Source: Actinomycetota bacterium (GTDB lineage Bacteria; Actinomycetota; Geothermincolia; Fen-727; Anoxymicrobiaceae). Taken from it: a stretch of DNA of 64,000 nucleotides. Shown here piece after piece: positions 52,505 to 60,659 of this stretch. The stretch lies in assembly GCA_018831265.1 (NCBI GenBank), contig JAHJCO010000012.1, positions 1 through 64,000 of the forward strand, in the 5' to 3' direction. The notes under the pieces are model-generated. The model was given only the letters and a program-made list of their open reading frames with translations, did no database searches and was not told the DNA's origin. The first letter of the stretch is position 1; every line of letters begins with the position of its first letter. The translations under genes were made by a program, and so were the position numbers.

Positions 52505-54280
52505 ATGTTCGGTGATTTCGACGAGGCGGTAGCCAGGCAGCAGAGGATCTCTCGTTCCGGGCACGCGGCGGACAAGGTGATGTCGCTCGAGGACGCGATC
52601 GACCGCTTCGTGCGGCCGGGGATGTTCATTCACATCGGGCACAGCTACGCCAGGCCGTGCGCGGTGTACCAGCAGCTCGCGCGACGGTTCTGGGGTACAG
52701 ACCCCGGGTTCACCATCAGCACTCTCGGGTTCACGGGCGACATGTCCACGATCTTCTCGGCGGGCATCATCAAGAAGGCCATCGGCACCTTCTACGGCGA
52801 CGCGTACCCCATGCCGGGGCCCAATCCCGTCTACCAGCAGGCGTACCGGGACGGCACGGTGGAGATGGAGCACTGGACCATACTGTCGTTCTCGCTGAGG
52901 GTGCTGGCCGGGGCGCTCGGGCTCGAGTGCATCCCCGCGCCGTCCCTCGCGGGCACCACCATCGCGGAGGAGAACGAGGACTACTTCGAGGTCGAGACGC
53001 CGGACGGGCCCGTTGGCTTCGTTCGCGCTCTGGTCCCGGACCTCACCTTCCTGCACGGCTGGGCGGCCGACCCGGCCGGAAACCTGATATGCGCCCCACC
53101 CTACGCGGAGACCGCCGCCTCGGCGCGCTCCGCGAGGCAGGGCACCATAGTCACCGTCGAGAAGCTGGTGGACGACTCGTTCCTGAAGCGATTCAGTCAC
53201 TTCGTCAAGGTGCCCGCCTACCTCGTGAACGCCGTCTGCGTGGTGCCCATGGGCTCGCACCCTGCGGGGATGTCCAACTACGGCCTGGAGCGCGAGGTCG
53301 AGGGCTACGAGGTGGACCGCGAGTTCCTGATGGACCTGCGGGAGAGGGCGAAGGACCCGGCGAGACTCCAGGAGTGGATGGACGAGTGGATCCTGGGGTG
53401 CGCGAACCACGAGGAGTACCTGGCGAAGCTCGGCCACGAGAAGATCTGGTACCTCAAGGGCAAGTCGGCCCCGGACTCCTGGACCTCCGAACTGGTGGAC
53501 GCACTACCCCGGATGAACCCCGGGCCGGAGTACAACCCCGTGGAGATGATGGTGAGCGTGGGGGCCCGCGTGATAGCCGGGAAAGCCAGGGAGAACGGCT
53601 ACCGGACCATCCTGGCCGGAGTCGGTGCGAGCAACCTGGCGGCGTGGCTGGCATACTATAACCTGGCGGAGGAGGGGCACGACTGCGACCTCATCGCCGA
53701 GGTCGGTTTCTTCGGCTACAGCCCGCAGCCGGCCGACCCGTTCATCTTCAACCTGCGCAACGTCCCCCAGTGCACGATGCTCACCGACATCAACGACATC
53801 CTGGGCTCGCTGGTGGGCGCCCCAAGCAACAGGTGCATAGGCTCGCTGGGCGCCGGTCAGGTGGACCGGAGGGGCAACATCAACTCGACCGCGATACCCG
53901 ACATGAAGCTCCTGCTGGTCGGCTCGGGCGGCGCGGCGGACGTGGCCGCCGGCGCGAAGGACGTGGTGATACTGACCGATCACCTCCCGTTCCGGCTGGT
54001 GGAAAAGGTGCCGTACGTGACCTGTCCCGGGGAGCGCATCACAGCGGTGGTGACCACCAGGGGGCTGCTCGAGAAGCGGGACGGCGAGCTGGTCCTGACC
54101 GGCTACTTCCCGTCGGCGGACGGGGACCGCGAGGCGGCCCTGGCGGCTGCGCGCGAGACCTGCGGCTGGGACCTGAAGGTGGCCGACGACGTCGCGGAGA
54201 TCGAGGTGCCCTCGGTCGAGGAGCTCCGCTTCGCGCGGATGTTCGACCCGCACCAGTATTTTCTCGGCAAAGGTGATTGA
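52505..54280 (+). CDS. Fused two-domain CoA-transferase (glutaconate CoA-transferase/IpdAB-like)
   Basis: 591 residues from ATG 52505, after GGGGGTGG. The first half (residues ~20-290) resembles the alpha subunit (KVMSLEDAIDRFVRPGMFIHIGHSYARP, TISTLGFTGDMSTIFS), and the second (~340-590) the beta subunit (MMVSVGARVIAGKARENGYRTILAGVGASNLAAWLAYY region; DLIAEVGFFGYSP with the likely catalytic Glu; GAGQVDRRGNINSTAIPDMKLLLVGSGGAADVAAGAKDVV region). Most family I enzymes have two separate chains, so this is a fusion. Acyl-CoA substrate unknown. Ends near a bidirectional hairpin. Confidence 0.82.
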   Translation: MFGDFDEAVARQQRISRSGHAADKVMSLEDAIDRFVRPGMFIHIGHSYARPCAVYQQLARRFWGTDPGFTISTLGFTGDMSTIFSAGIIKKAIGTFYGDAYPMPGPNPVYQQAYRDGTVEMEHWTILSFSLRVLAGALGLECIPAPSLAGTTIAEENEDYFEVETPDGPVGFVRALVPDLTFLHGWAADPAGNLICAPPYAETAASARSARQGTIVTVEKLVDDSFLKRFSHFVKVPAYLVNAVCVVPMGSHPAGMSNYGLEREVEGYEVDREFLMDLRERAKDPARLQEWMDEWILGCANHEEYLAKLGHEKIWYLKGKSAPDSWTSELVDALPRMNPGPEYNPVEMMVSVGARVIAGKARENGYRTILAGVGASNLAAWLAYYNLAEEGHDCDLIAEVGFFGYSPQPADPFIFNLRNVPQCTMLTDINDILGSLVGAPSNRCIGSLGAGQVDRRGNINSTAIPDMKLLLVGSGGAADVAAGAKDVVILTDHLPFRLVEKVPYVTCPGERITAVVTTRGLLEKRDGELVLTGYFPSADGDREAALAAARETCGWDLKVADDVAEIEVPSVEELRFARMFDPHQYFLGKGD

Positions 54281-54305
54281 CAGAGTTCGCCTGGTCTGCT
54301 AATAT

Positions 54306-54345
54306 CTGATTTGCTTGCTCCGCTTCGAGCGGGGCGCTGAATCAG
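54306..54345. terminator. Hairpin between convergent CoA-transferase and methyltransferase genes
   Basis: CTGATT (54306) pairs with AATCAG (54340), and CCGCT-TCG-AGCGG inside forms a tight loop. It could end transcription from both sides; no long T-run on either strand. Confidence 0.45.
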
Positions 54346-54389
54346 GGAGAGGGCGCTGCGCCGGACCTCCGGGTCAAAGGCGCGGCGCT

Positions 54390-55043
54390 TTATTTTGGGC
54401 GGCCCAGGACGATCTCGACGGGGAGGCCCCACATGGACAGGAGCTTCTCGTCCAGTACCTCGAATCCCGCGTCCTCCAGCGTCTTGCGCGCGAATATCGG
54501 CCTGCAGTCCACGAAGTGCGGAAACCTGCGGTGTGCCCACACGTACGACCGCATCATCAGACCGTTCTTCCCCCGGGCCGACATGCTGGCCACACAGATA
54601 CGGCCGCCGGGCTCCAGGACGCGCCGGCACTCCGAGAGGACCACAGGTATCTCGTCGTCCGGGAACAGCTCCAGGGTGAAGCTCATGAAGACGGCGTCGA
54701 AGGTGGCATCGGCGTAGGGCATGGACGAGGCATCCCCCCGTCGTATCTCGACTCGATCCTCGACCCCGCTCCCCGCGAGTCGCCTGCGGGCGGCCGCGAC
54801 CATGCCGTCGGATACGTCTATGCCACAGACCCTGCCCGTCGGGCCGACCATCCGAGCCAGCGCCAACAGGACCTGCCCGGCACCGAACCCCGGCTCGAGT
54901 ATCACCTCACCATCCCGGGGCTCGAGCACCTGCCGGATGGCGACCTCGACGAACTTCTTCTCGCTGCTGTTGGAGAGGAGGCCGTAGACGCGGCTCATCC
55001 TGTTGTAACTTGCCCTCGCTGCCTCGCTCTGTTCGACACTCAT
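54390..55043 (-). CDS. Class I SAM-dependent methyltransferase
   Basis: 217 residues from ATG 55043, overlapping the upstream stop (TGATG). Motif I VILEPGFGAGQVLLALA, then VCGIDVSDGMVAAARRRL, GDASSMPYADATFDAVFMSFTLELF and VLEPGGRICVAS: the UbiE/Methyltransf_11 pattern. The start SEAARASYNRMSRVYGLLSNSSEKKFVEVAI is typical of menaquinone/ubiquinone-type or small-molecule enzymes. Substrate not known. Coupled to the small Cys-rich DUF6485 gene. Confidence 0.85.
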   Translation of the reverse strand: MSVEQSEAARASYNRMSRVYGLLSNSSEKKFVEVAIRQVLEPRDGEVILEPGFGAGQVLLALARMVGPTGRVCGIDVSDGMVAAARRRLAGSGVEDRVEIRRGDASSMPYADATFDAVFMSFTLELFPDDEIPVVLSECRRVLEPGGRICVASMSARGKNGLMMRSYVWAHRRFPHFVDCRPIFARKTLEDAGFEVLDEKLLSMWGLPVEIVLGRPK

Positions 55044-55234
55044 CAGACGCTGCGCTTGAACATGTCGAAGGAGCGGTCGTAGGTGCGCTCCGCCTCCGGC
55101 GGGAACGCGCACGCCGGCAGCTGCCGCTTCGTTACGTGGTAGCGCACGCACTCGCAGCACCGGCCCTTGCGGCTGCACGGCTCGTAGGTGCAGTTGCAGA
55201 ACTCCAGGTTCTCCTCGGTCCTCGGACAGTCCAT
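55043..55234 (-). CDS. DUF6485 family Cys-rich small protein
   Basis: 63 residues from ATG 55234, with AGGAGG 6 nt upstream. MDCPRTEENLEFCNCTYEPCSRKG and RCCECVRYHVTKRQLPACAFP hold about nine cysteines, likely a zinc or iron-sulfur site. The DUF6485 family is small and uncharacterised, seen in anaerobes. It is read just before, and coupled to, the methyltransferase. Confidence 0.75.
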   Translation of the reverse strand: MDCPRTEENLEFCNCTYEPCSRKGRCCECVRYHVTKRQLPACAFPPEAERTYDRSFDMFKRSV

Positions 55235-55375
55235 GACACCTCCTGGTGGTACTGAGTACTCCAACCCACAATCGCGGTTACGTATTCTCCCGACCATGTT
55301 ACTACGCTGCCCCTGCCGAGATCACATGGAGGCCGTCGGGGCACCACGCCTAGCGCGACCGCCTGCACCATCCGC

Positions 55376-55831
55376 GGTCCGGAATTCCTCAGCGTGGAGC
55401 CGGCTCTGTCCCTGTTCTCGACCGACAAGAGAAGGGCCCGCAACACATACATCGACTTCGTAAGCGGGTTGTCACCGGAGGTCGAGCGTGACATGAAGTC
55501 CAGGTACTACTCTAGTGAGCCCGTTACTTCGTGCAGGGTAAGGGAGCGTACACGACCGACTCTGGCCGAGTTGTTCGACGGGTGCGGTTCGATCGAAACA
55601 CGGAACCATGCAATCCGCCAGGCTTACATGGTGTTCGGGTATACACTGGCCGAGATCGGGGAGCATGTCGGGTTGACCGCTTCCATGGTCTGCAAGATCT
55701 CGCGAGGTGTCGGAGGTTTGAATCACCAGCAACACCAGTTGACCCGACAGATCAACAATCACAGGAAGACTCCAGATGCAGGTCTGCAAGCCCTACTGGT
55801 CGTTATTCCAGTTGAAAGGGTTCTTTTCTGA
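55376..55831 (+). pseudogene. C-terminal remnant of a REP-associated tyrosine transposase (RAYT, IS200-like)
   Basis: The frame reads EFLSVEPALSLFSTDKRRARNTYIDFVSGL, then RPTLAELFDGCGSIETRNHAIRQAYMVFGYTLAEIGEHVGLTASMVCKISRG. This matches the back part of RAYT transposases: the VLSLFxxDxxxARxxYxxFV block, the LEEL segment, and the final YGYSxxEIAxxLGxxxSTVSRI helix-turn-helix. The N-terminal HUH catalytic part with the active Tyr is missing, so it cannot move DNA itself. After ~55715 the frame enters a palindromic element and is not homologous. RAYTs mobilise palindromic REP sequences, which is relevant to the many palindromic elements in this window. Confidence 0.7.
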
Positions 55832-55863
55832 TAATCTAGTCAACTATTGTTAGTCAAACCTCC
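55712..55863. repeat. Inverted GGAGGTTTGA ends around the 3' side of the transposase remnant (element P)
   Basis: GGAGGTTTGA at 55712-55721 and TCAAACCTCC at 55854-55863 are inverted repeats 152 bp apart. They resemble the GGTTTGACC ends of elements A and B. The interior is AT-richer than surrounding DNA. Confidence 0.5.
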
Positions 55864-55872
55864 GAGACCGCA

Positions 55873-56901
55873 CTAGGCGAGCAGGTCCTCTCTGGTCAGC
55901 ATCACCGGGCCCTCGCGGCCCAGCTCGAACAGCTTGATGTCGCCGTCGATCTCCACCCAGGTACGTGTGGGCATCGCCTCCTCCTTCTGCCGGACCCACG
56001 ACCCGCAGTTGACGATGACGGTCTTTCTGCCCGGAAGCCTCCCCACGCCCGGACGGTGGGTATGCCCGTAGACGAAGCAGAGCGGCTCGGGGGTCCCGAA
56101 CTGCGGGAGGAGCTGCTCTATCTCGGCGTAGTTCTCCCTGATGAGGGAGTCGCGCAGCGGCGACTCGCGCAGCTTGTCGGAGCTGAACAGGCGCCCGAAA
56201 AAGCTGATAACCCTGTAGTAGCGCAGGCCCTCATCGACGAGCTCGGGCACCCAGGGGGCAGCGGACATGGCGCCGCAGAACGGGATGTTGGCCATCTCGA
56301 TGTCGTGCAGCGTGACAAGCTTGTGGCCCCTCTTGCCTATTATGTGCCGCCCCAGCCAGAAGGTACGGGCCCAGCCGTGCGTCTTCGCGTAGAAGTCGAG
56401 GTGGTGGCCGTGAGCCAGGACGACCTCCCCGCCGTCCAGCGGCCGGACCAGGTACGGGTAAGTCATGGAGATGTGGAGCCTGCTCCGATGGGCCGCCAGA
56501 CCGTTGAGCAGAGTCTCGCCGTAGGAGCGGGCGGGCATGAACCGGGCGGTGGACAGATCGCCCTGCATGATGCGCACGTCCTGCTCCAGGCGGAACGCGT
56601 CCATGAACATCTGGTGGTCGTGGTTCCCCGGCACGTAGATCGCACTCGCCACGTTTGTCAGGCGCGACAGGCTCTCGATGAAGTACCGGGCCTTACGCAG
56701 CGCGGGCATCAGGGTCTCGACCCAGAGGTCCAGTATGTCGCCCAGCAGGACCAGCTCGGACACGGGCCCGCGGTCGGCGAGCGCCTCCATGAGGCGGTCA
56801 ACGGTGCGCCTGTCGTCCAGCAGCTGGGTCTCATCCCCGAAGTGCGTATCGGAGATCACCACTATCTTCCCGTGCCCGGGGGCCTTCTTTGCTCTGCTCA
56901 T
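55873..56901 (-). CDS. Metallophosphoesterase
   Basis: 342 residues from ATG 56901 (a TTG two codons earlier is possible). The calcineurin-type motifs are complete: VVISDTHFGD, LVLLGDILDLWVE, VPGNHDHQMF, VVLAHGHHLDFY and VYGHTHRPGVG. These bind two metal ions and cut phosphate esters. The overall size and GHTHRP end resemble UDP-2,3-diacylglucosamine-hydrolase-like (LpxH-type) or unknown-substrate enzymes; lipid A is unlikely in this lineage. No close operon partner. Confidence 0.85.
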   Translation of the reverse strand: MSRAKKAPGHGKIVVISDTHFGDETQLLDDRRTVDRLMEALADRGPVSELVLLGDILDLWVETLMPALRKARYFIESLSRLTNVASAIYVPGNHDHQMFMDAFRLEQDVRIMQGDLSTARFMPARSYGETLLNGLAAHRSRLHISMTYPYLVRPLDGGEVVLAHGHHLDFYAKTHGWARTFWLGRHIIGKRGHKLVTLHDIEMANIPFCGAMSAAPWVPELVDEGLRYYRVISFFGRLFSSDKLRESPLRDSLIRENYAEIEQLLPQFGTPEPLCFVYGHTHRPGVGRLPGRKTVIVNCGSWVRQKEEAMPTRTWVEIDGDIKLFELGREGPVMLTREDLLA

Positions 56902-57042
56902 AGGCAAGATGATAACAATGGTGCCCGTGGTAAGTCACTGACACGCACTCCAGGGAGCCGGACCCGGCACTCGCGATACCGTTGACTGATGTCAATGCGA
57001 TTCCCCCTCCCCGGGCGTATTCTTGGAACAGAAAGGTCGCTT

Positions 57043-57201
57043 ATGCGTCAAAAAGTCAAGGACCGGAAGAAGGCGGAAGCGGGAAGTACTCAAGGGTACT
57101 GCTGTTCGCACTGTGCGGGATCCAAGTTCCCTTGTGTGAACATGGAGAAGGCGCTGCGGTCCGCGAAAAAGGACAGGGACCAGGACAAGAAGAGAGATTG
57201 A
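57043..57201 (+). CDS. Small basic Cys-containing protein, unknown
   Basis: 52 residues from ATG 57043, with AAAGG 6 nt before it. MRQKVKDRKKAEAG is followed by YCCSHCAGSKFPCVN and a very basic tail KALRSAKKDRDQDKKRD. The four cysteines could hold zinc. Codon bias and site support a real gene; the longer frame to 56989 is less likely. Not recognised. Confidence 0.5.
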   Translation: MRQKVKDRKKAEAGSTQGYCCSHCAGSKFPCVNMEKALRSAKKDRDQDKKRD

Positions 57202-57320
57202 CAAGAACGGTTTGCTCCTCCCGGGTGCTGTACTCCGGGGACCCCCCTCCCCGGTAACGAGCCACGAGCAGCCCCCAGTGCCATCTCCTGCTGCCGGGTA
57301 CTCGGGAGGAGTCTCCTTTA

Positions 57321-57347
57321 TCGGGCGGGTTTTCGGGCCCGCCCAAC
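57321..57347. other. GC-rich hairpin upstream of the DUF255 gene
   Basis: GGGCGGG-N-CCCGCCC around TTTTCGGG, shortly before the ATG at 57364. No T-run. It may shape the leader of the next gene. Confidence 0.35.
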
Positions 57348-57363
57348 GGGATGGCGGGCCACC

Positions 57364-59184
57364 ATGGCGAATATGGACGAGTCAAACGGAAGCGGGACCG
57401 GAAGGTTCCGCTTCAGCCCAGGGCCCAACCGCGCGGGCGAGATAGAGTGGCGCGGGTGGGGGAGAGAGGCTTTCGCCGAGGCCGGGGCCGCCGGCAGGCT
57501 CGTCCTGCTCTCCATCTCGGCGGTCTGGTGCCACTGGTGCCACGTGATGGACGAGACCACCTACTCCGATCCCCGCATTATCGAGGCGATCAACCGCGAT
57601 TTCATCCCCGTACGGGTGGACAGCGACATGCGGCCCGACGTCAACCGCCGCTACAACCAGGGTGGGTGGCCCACCACGGCTTTCCTGGTCCCGTCGGGCA
57701 GGGTGGTCGCGGGCCTCACCTACGCGCCCCCCGAGCAGCTGCTGGCCCTCCTGGGGAGGCTTGCAGCCGTCTACGGGGCGCGCAGGGACGACGTCGAAGT
57801 GGACGCCGCGGCACAGGGAGCCGGGGAGAGGAGCGCCCTGGAGAAGCTGCGCGCGGCCGGGGAGATAGACAATGACGCTCCCACCTACGTGGCCGAGGCC
57901 ATCCTCGAGGAATGGGACCGGGGGTTCGGTGGCATGGGCGAGGGGATGAAGTTCCCCCCCTTCGCGGCCCTCGAGTTCGCCCTGCAGAGGTTCGTGGACA
58001 CGGGCGACGCCTCTCTCCGGTCCTTCGTGATATCCACGCTCGACGGCATGGTGAACGGCGGACTGGAGGACAGGGTCGAGGGTGGGTTCTTCCGCTACGC
58101 CACCTGCCGGGACTGGAGCGAGCCCCACTACGAGAAGATGCTCGATGACAACGCCCGGATGGCTTACCTGTACCTGGCGGCCTCCGTAGCGCTGGAGCGC
58201 CCCGACTATGCGGAAACGGCAAGGAGGACCCTTGACTACGCGCTGGCGAACCTGCTCGACGACGAGCGACGCGGGTTCTTCGGGAGCCAGGACGCCGACG
58301 AGAAGTACTACCACAGGGACGCGGCCGGACGTGCCGGCATCAAGACGCCGCCGGTGGACCGCACCATCTACGTGGACTCGACCTCGGCGATGCTCTCCGC
58401 GCTCTCGTACGCGTCGGCGGTGCTGGAAGACCGGGACCTCCTCGAGCTGGCCGGTGGGGCGGCCGACCATGCGTGGCACAACGGTTTCAGGCACCCGCTG
58501 GGAGTCTGCCACTATTTCGACCCGGAGGACGGCTCGGCGATCCTGTGGGGGCAGGCGGCCGACCAGGTGGCGTTCCTGGGGGCGCTGCTGGATATCTACC
58601 AGGCGACCGGCGAGGCGGCGACCCTGGAGCGCGCCACCGAGCTTGCGGACGTCATCACCGCGGCCTACGTCGACGGGCCGGGATGGCTGGTGGAGGCAAG
58701 AGCCGAGGCGGGGAACGGGGGCGTGCTCGACGACCTGCCCGTGGACACACCCGATGTGGCGGTGAACGCGCGGGCGGCCCGGGCCTTCCTGCTGCTGGAG
58801 GCGCTCTCCCCCGGGAGTGGTTACGGGGAGGCGGCCCAGCGGATCCTCCTGGCGCTCGGCGGCACGTACAGGGGTTACGGGCACTTCGCGGGTGGGTACG
58901 CCCTGGCGGTAGACCTGCGTGAGCGGGGCCCGGTCGAGGTCCGCCTGGACGGCGGGACGCCGGGCGAGGTCTCCGGCGAGCTGAGGAAAGCCGCGCTTGC
59001 GGCGTTCAACACCCGCAAGCTTATAAAGCCCGCGACGGTCGAAGACTTCATGCCGGAGGACGGCGCTCAGACGCCGCCCGCCGTACTGTGCACGCCCGGC
59101 ACCTGCGTGCCCGTGTTCAGCGTGGACGATATCCGGCGCGCGCTGGGGGGAGGCCTGGCCGAGCATGCGGGCCGGGGCGCCTGA
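57364..59184 (+). CDS. Thioredoxin-fold DUF255 / YyaL-type protein
   Basis: 606 residues. The N-terminal thioredoxin-like domain has SAVWCHWCHVMDETTYSDP (Cys56/Cys59), and QGGWPTTAFLVPSGRVVAGLTY, the DUF255 pattern. A long alpha/alpha-toroid domain follows, with LYLAASVALERPDYAETARR, FFGSQDADEKYYHRD and QAADQVAFLGALLDIYQATG, as in the glycoside-hydrolase-like fold of YyaL/SSP411. It ends with a shortened C-terminus (LCTPGTCVPV). Function in bacteria is unclear; a redox or sugar role is proposed for the family. Not in an obvious operon. Confidence 0.85.
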   Translation: MANMDESNGSGTGRFRFSPGPNRAGEIEWRGWGREAFAEAGAAGRLVLLSISAVWCHWCHVMDETTYSDPRIIEAINRDFIPVRVDSDMRPDVNRRYNQGGWPTTAFLVPSGRVVAGLTYAPPEQLLALLGRLAAVYGARRDDVEVDAAAQGAGERSALEKLRAAGEIDNDAPTYVAEAILEEWDRGFGGMGEGMKFPPFAALEFALQRFVDTGDASLRSFVISTLDGMVNGGLEDRVEGGFFRYATCRDWSEPHYEKMLDDNARMAYLYLAASVALERPDYAETARRTLDYALANLLDDERRGFFGSQDADEKYYHRDAAGRAGIKTPPVDRTIYVDSTSAMLSALSYASAVLEDRDLLELAGGAADHAWHNGFRHPLGVCHYFDPEDGSAILWGQAADQVAFLGALLDIYQATGEAATLERATELADVITAAYVDGPGWLVEARAEAGNGGVLDDLPVDTPDVAVNARAARAFLLLEALSPGSGYGEAAQRILLALGGTYRGYGHFAGGYALAVDLRERGPVEVRLDGGTPGEVSGELRKAALAAFNTRKLIKPATVEDFMPEDGAQTPPAVLCTPGTCVPVFSVDDIRRALGGGLAEHAGRGA

Positions 59185-59202
59185 AAGCGGCGGTTCAAGT
59201 TG

Positions 59203-59269
59203 GTTGGGGGTTGGAGGCAAATTGAATATAGCGCGGTCAAGGGCTCCTGGCGACGCTTCCGCCCCCAAC
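59203..59269. repeat. Inverted repeat after the DUF255 gene (element M)
   Basis: GTTGGGGG-TT-GGAGGC at 59203 and GCTTCC-GC-CCCCAAC to 59269 are complementary with a few mismatches. Same plan as the other elements; sequence family not matched. Moderate support. Confidence 0.45.
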
Positions 59270-59278
59270 TGAGTAGAG

Positions 59279-59310
59279 GCGAAACGGCCCCGCGAGAGCG
59301 GGGCTTTCGC
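59279..59310 (+). terminator. Strong hairpin before ychF
   Basis: GCGAAA...TTTCGC outside and CCCCGC-GAGA-GCGGGG inside give a long stem. A T-poor tail follows (TTGTG), so it is a likely but not classic terminator for the DUF255 gene. Confidence 0.55.
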
Positions 59311-59416
59311 TTGTGCGGATGAGCCCGGCGCCTACCGCGCCCCGTTTATCGTGCACCACCTCTTGTAGTAGGCTTAGGCCGTTACCCGAGAGCGGGCTTC
59401 ACCAGGGCGGTGGCGG

Positions 59417-60511
59417 ATGAGCTCCCTTCGAGTCGGTATAGTCGGACTCCCCAACGCGGGCAAGACCACCCTATTCAACGCCCTGTCCAGGGCGGGCGCC
59501 GCGGTAGCTTCCTACCCCTTCACCACCGTCGAGCCCAATGTCGGCGTGGTGCCGATGCCCGATCCGAGGCTCGAGGCCGTGGCCGAGCTGGCGGAGTGCG
59601 AGCGGCGGGTGCCGGCGATGGTCCGGTTCGTAGATATCGCAGGCCTGGTCGAGGGAGCGAGCAGGGGGGAGGGGTTGGGCAACCGCTTCCTGGCCAACAT
59701 CCGGGAGGTGGACGCGGTCGTGCACGTGGTGCGGGGCTTCGAGAGCGGCAACGTGGCTCACGTCGCGGGCGCGCTGGACCCCGTCCGTGACGCCGAGCTG
59801 ATCGAGACGGAGCTGCGACTGGCCGACATCGAGGTGCTGGGCAGGGAGATCCACAAGGCGAAGGCGGCCGCGAAGAGCGGCAGCAGGGACAAGATCGCAC
59901 GCCTGGAGGGTCTCGAGGCGCTGGAGGCGCTCATCGAGGCTCCGGGCACGATCGACCGGATCAGGGCATCGGGCGTCGCCGACTCGTGTGCCCTGGAAGC
60001 GGGGCTCCTTTCCATGAAGCCGACGCTTGTGGTCCTGAACGTGGGCGAGGACGCCGGGGCCGCGGAGGGGCTCGCCCGGGAATTGGGGGTCTGGGCGGCC
60101 GAGCGGGGGCAGCCCGTGCTCACCGTGAACGCCGAGATAGAGGCGGAGCTGGCGGAGCTCGAGCCGGATGAGGCGGCCGAGTTCGAGGAAGCGATGGGGA
60201 TCGCCGAGGAGAGCCTGGCGCGGGTCGTGAAGGCCAGCTACCAACTGCTCGGACTGATCACCTTCTTCTCGATCGACTCGGGCGAGTGCAGGGCCTGGCC
60301 TGTTCCCGTCGGCTGCCGGGCGGACGCGGCGGCGGGCTGCATCCACACCGATTTCGAGCGGGGTTTCGTGAAGGCGGAGGTGGTACACCAGGAGGATTTT
60401 CTCTCCTGCGGGTGCTTCGCCACCGCGAGGGAATCTGGCGCGCTGCGCCTGGAGGGTCGCGACTACCTGGTGCAGGACGGCGACGTAATCCACTTCAAGT
60501 TCGCCACGTGA
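59417..60511 (+). CDS. ychF: Redox-regulated ATPase YchF (Obg family)
   Basis: 364 residues. P-loop VGIVGLPNAGKTTLFNAL, then TTVEPNVGVVPMPDPRL, FVDIAGLVEGASRGEGLGNRFLANIREVD (region), and the altered G4 motif LNVGED in place of NKxD, which explains ATP preference in YchF. The TGS domain at the C-terminus ends with DYLVQDGDVIHFKFAT. It binds ribosomes and affects stress responses. Element L lies between it and the kinase gene. Confidence 0.94.
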   Translation: MSSLRVGIVGLPNAGKTTLFNALSRAGAAVASYPFTTVEPNVGVVPMPDPRLEAVAELAECERRVPAMVRFVDIAGLVEGASRGEGLGNRFLANIREVDAVVHVVRGFESGNVAHVAGALDPVRDAELIETELRLADIEVLGREIHKAKAAAKSGSRDKIARLEGLEALEALIEAPGTIDRIRASGVADSCALEAGLLSMKPTLVVLNVGEDAGAAEGLARELGVWAAERGQPVLTVNAEIEAELAELEPDEAAEFEEAMGIAEESLARVVKASYQLLGLITFFSIDSGECRAWPVPVGCRADAAAGCIHTDFERGFVKAEVVHQEDFLSCGCFATARESGALRLEGRDYLVQDGDVIHFKFAT

Positions 60512-60554
60512 TGTTGCCACACCTTTGCCTCACAGCAAACAGACGTCTACAACC

Positions 60555-60636
60555 GTGGTGTCGAACGTTTGCCGTTGCCGTTGGAACACCCCGAATAGCC
60601 TGAAGGCCATTACGCAATGCAAACGTGCGAAACCAC
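60555..60636. repeat. Palindromic intergenic element L (family I)
   Basis: GTGGTGTCGAACGTTTGCC at 60555 and ACGCAATGCAAACGTGCG then AAACCAC to 60636. CGTTTGC/GCAAACG pair, and GGCCATTACGCAATG matches the right side of C1 and D1. Arms are more diverged than in C1/D1. It ends 12 nt before the AGGAGG of the next gene. Confidence 0.75.
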
Positions 60637-60659
60637 TCCATGTTTCGAAGGAGGTACAC

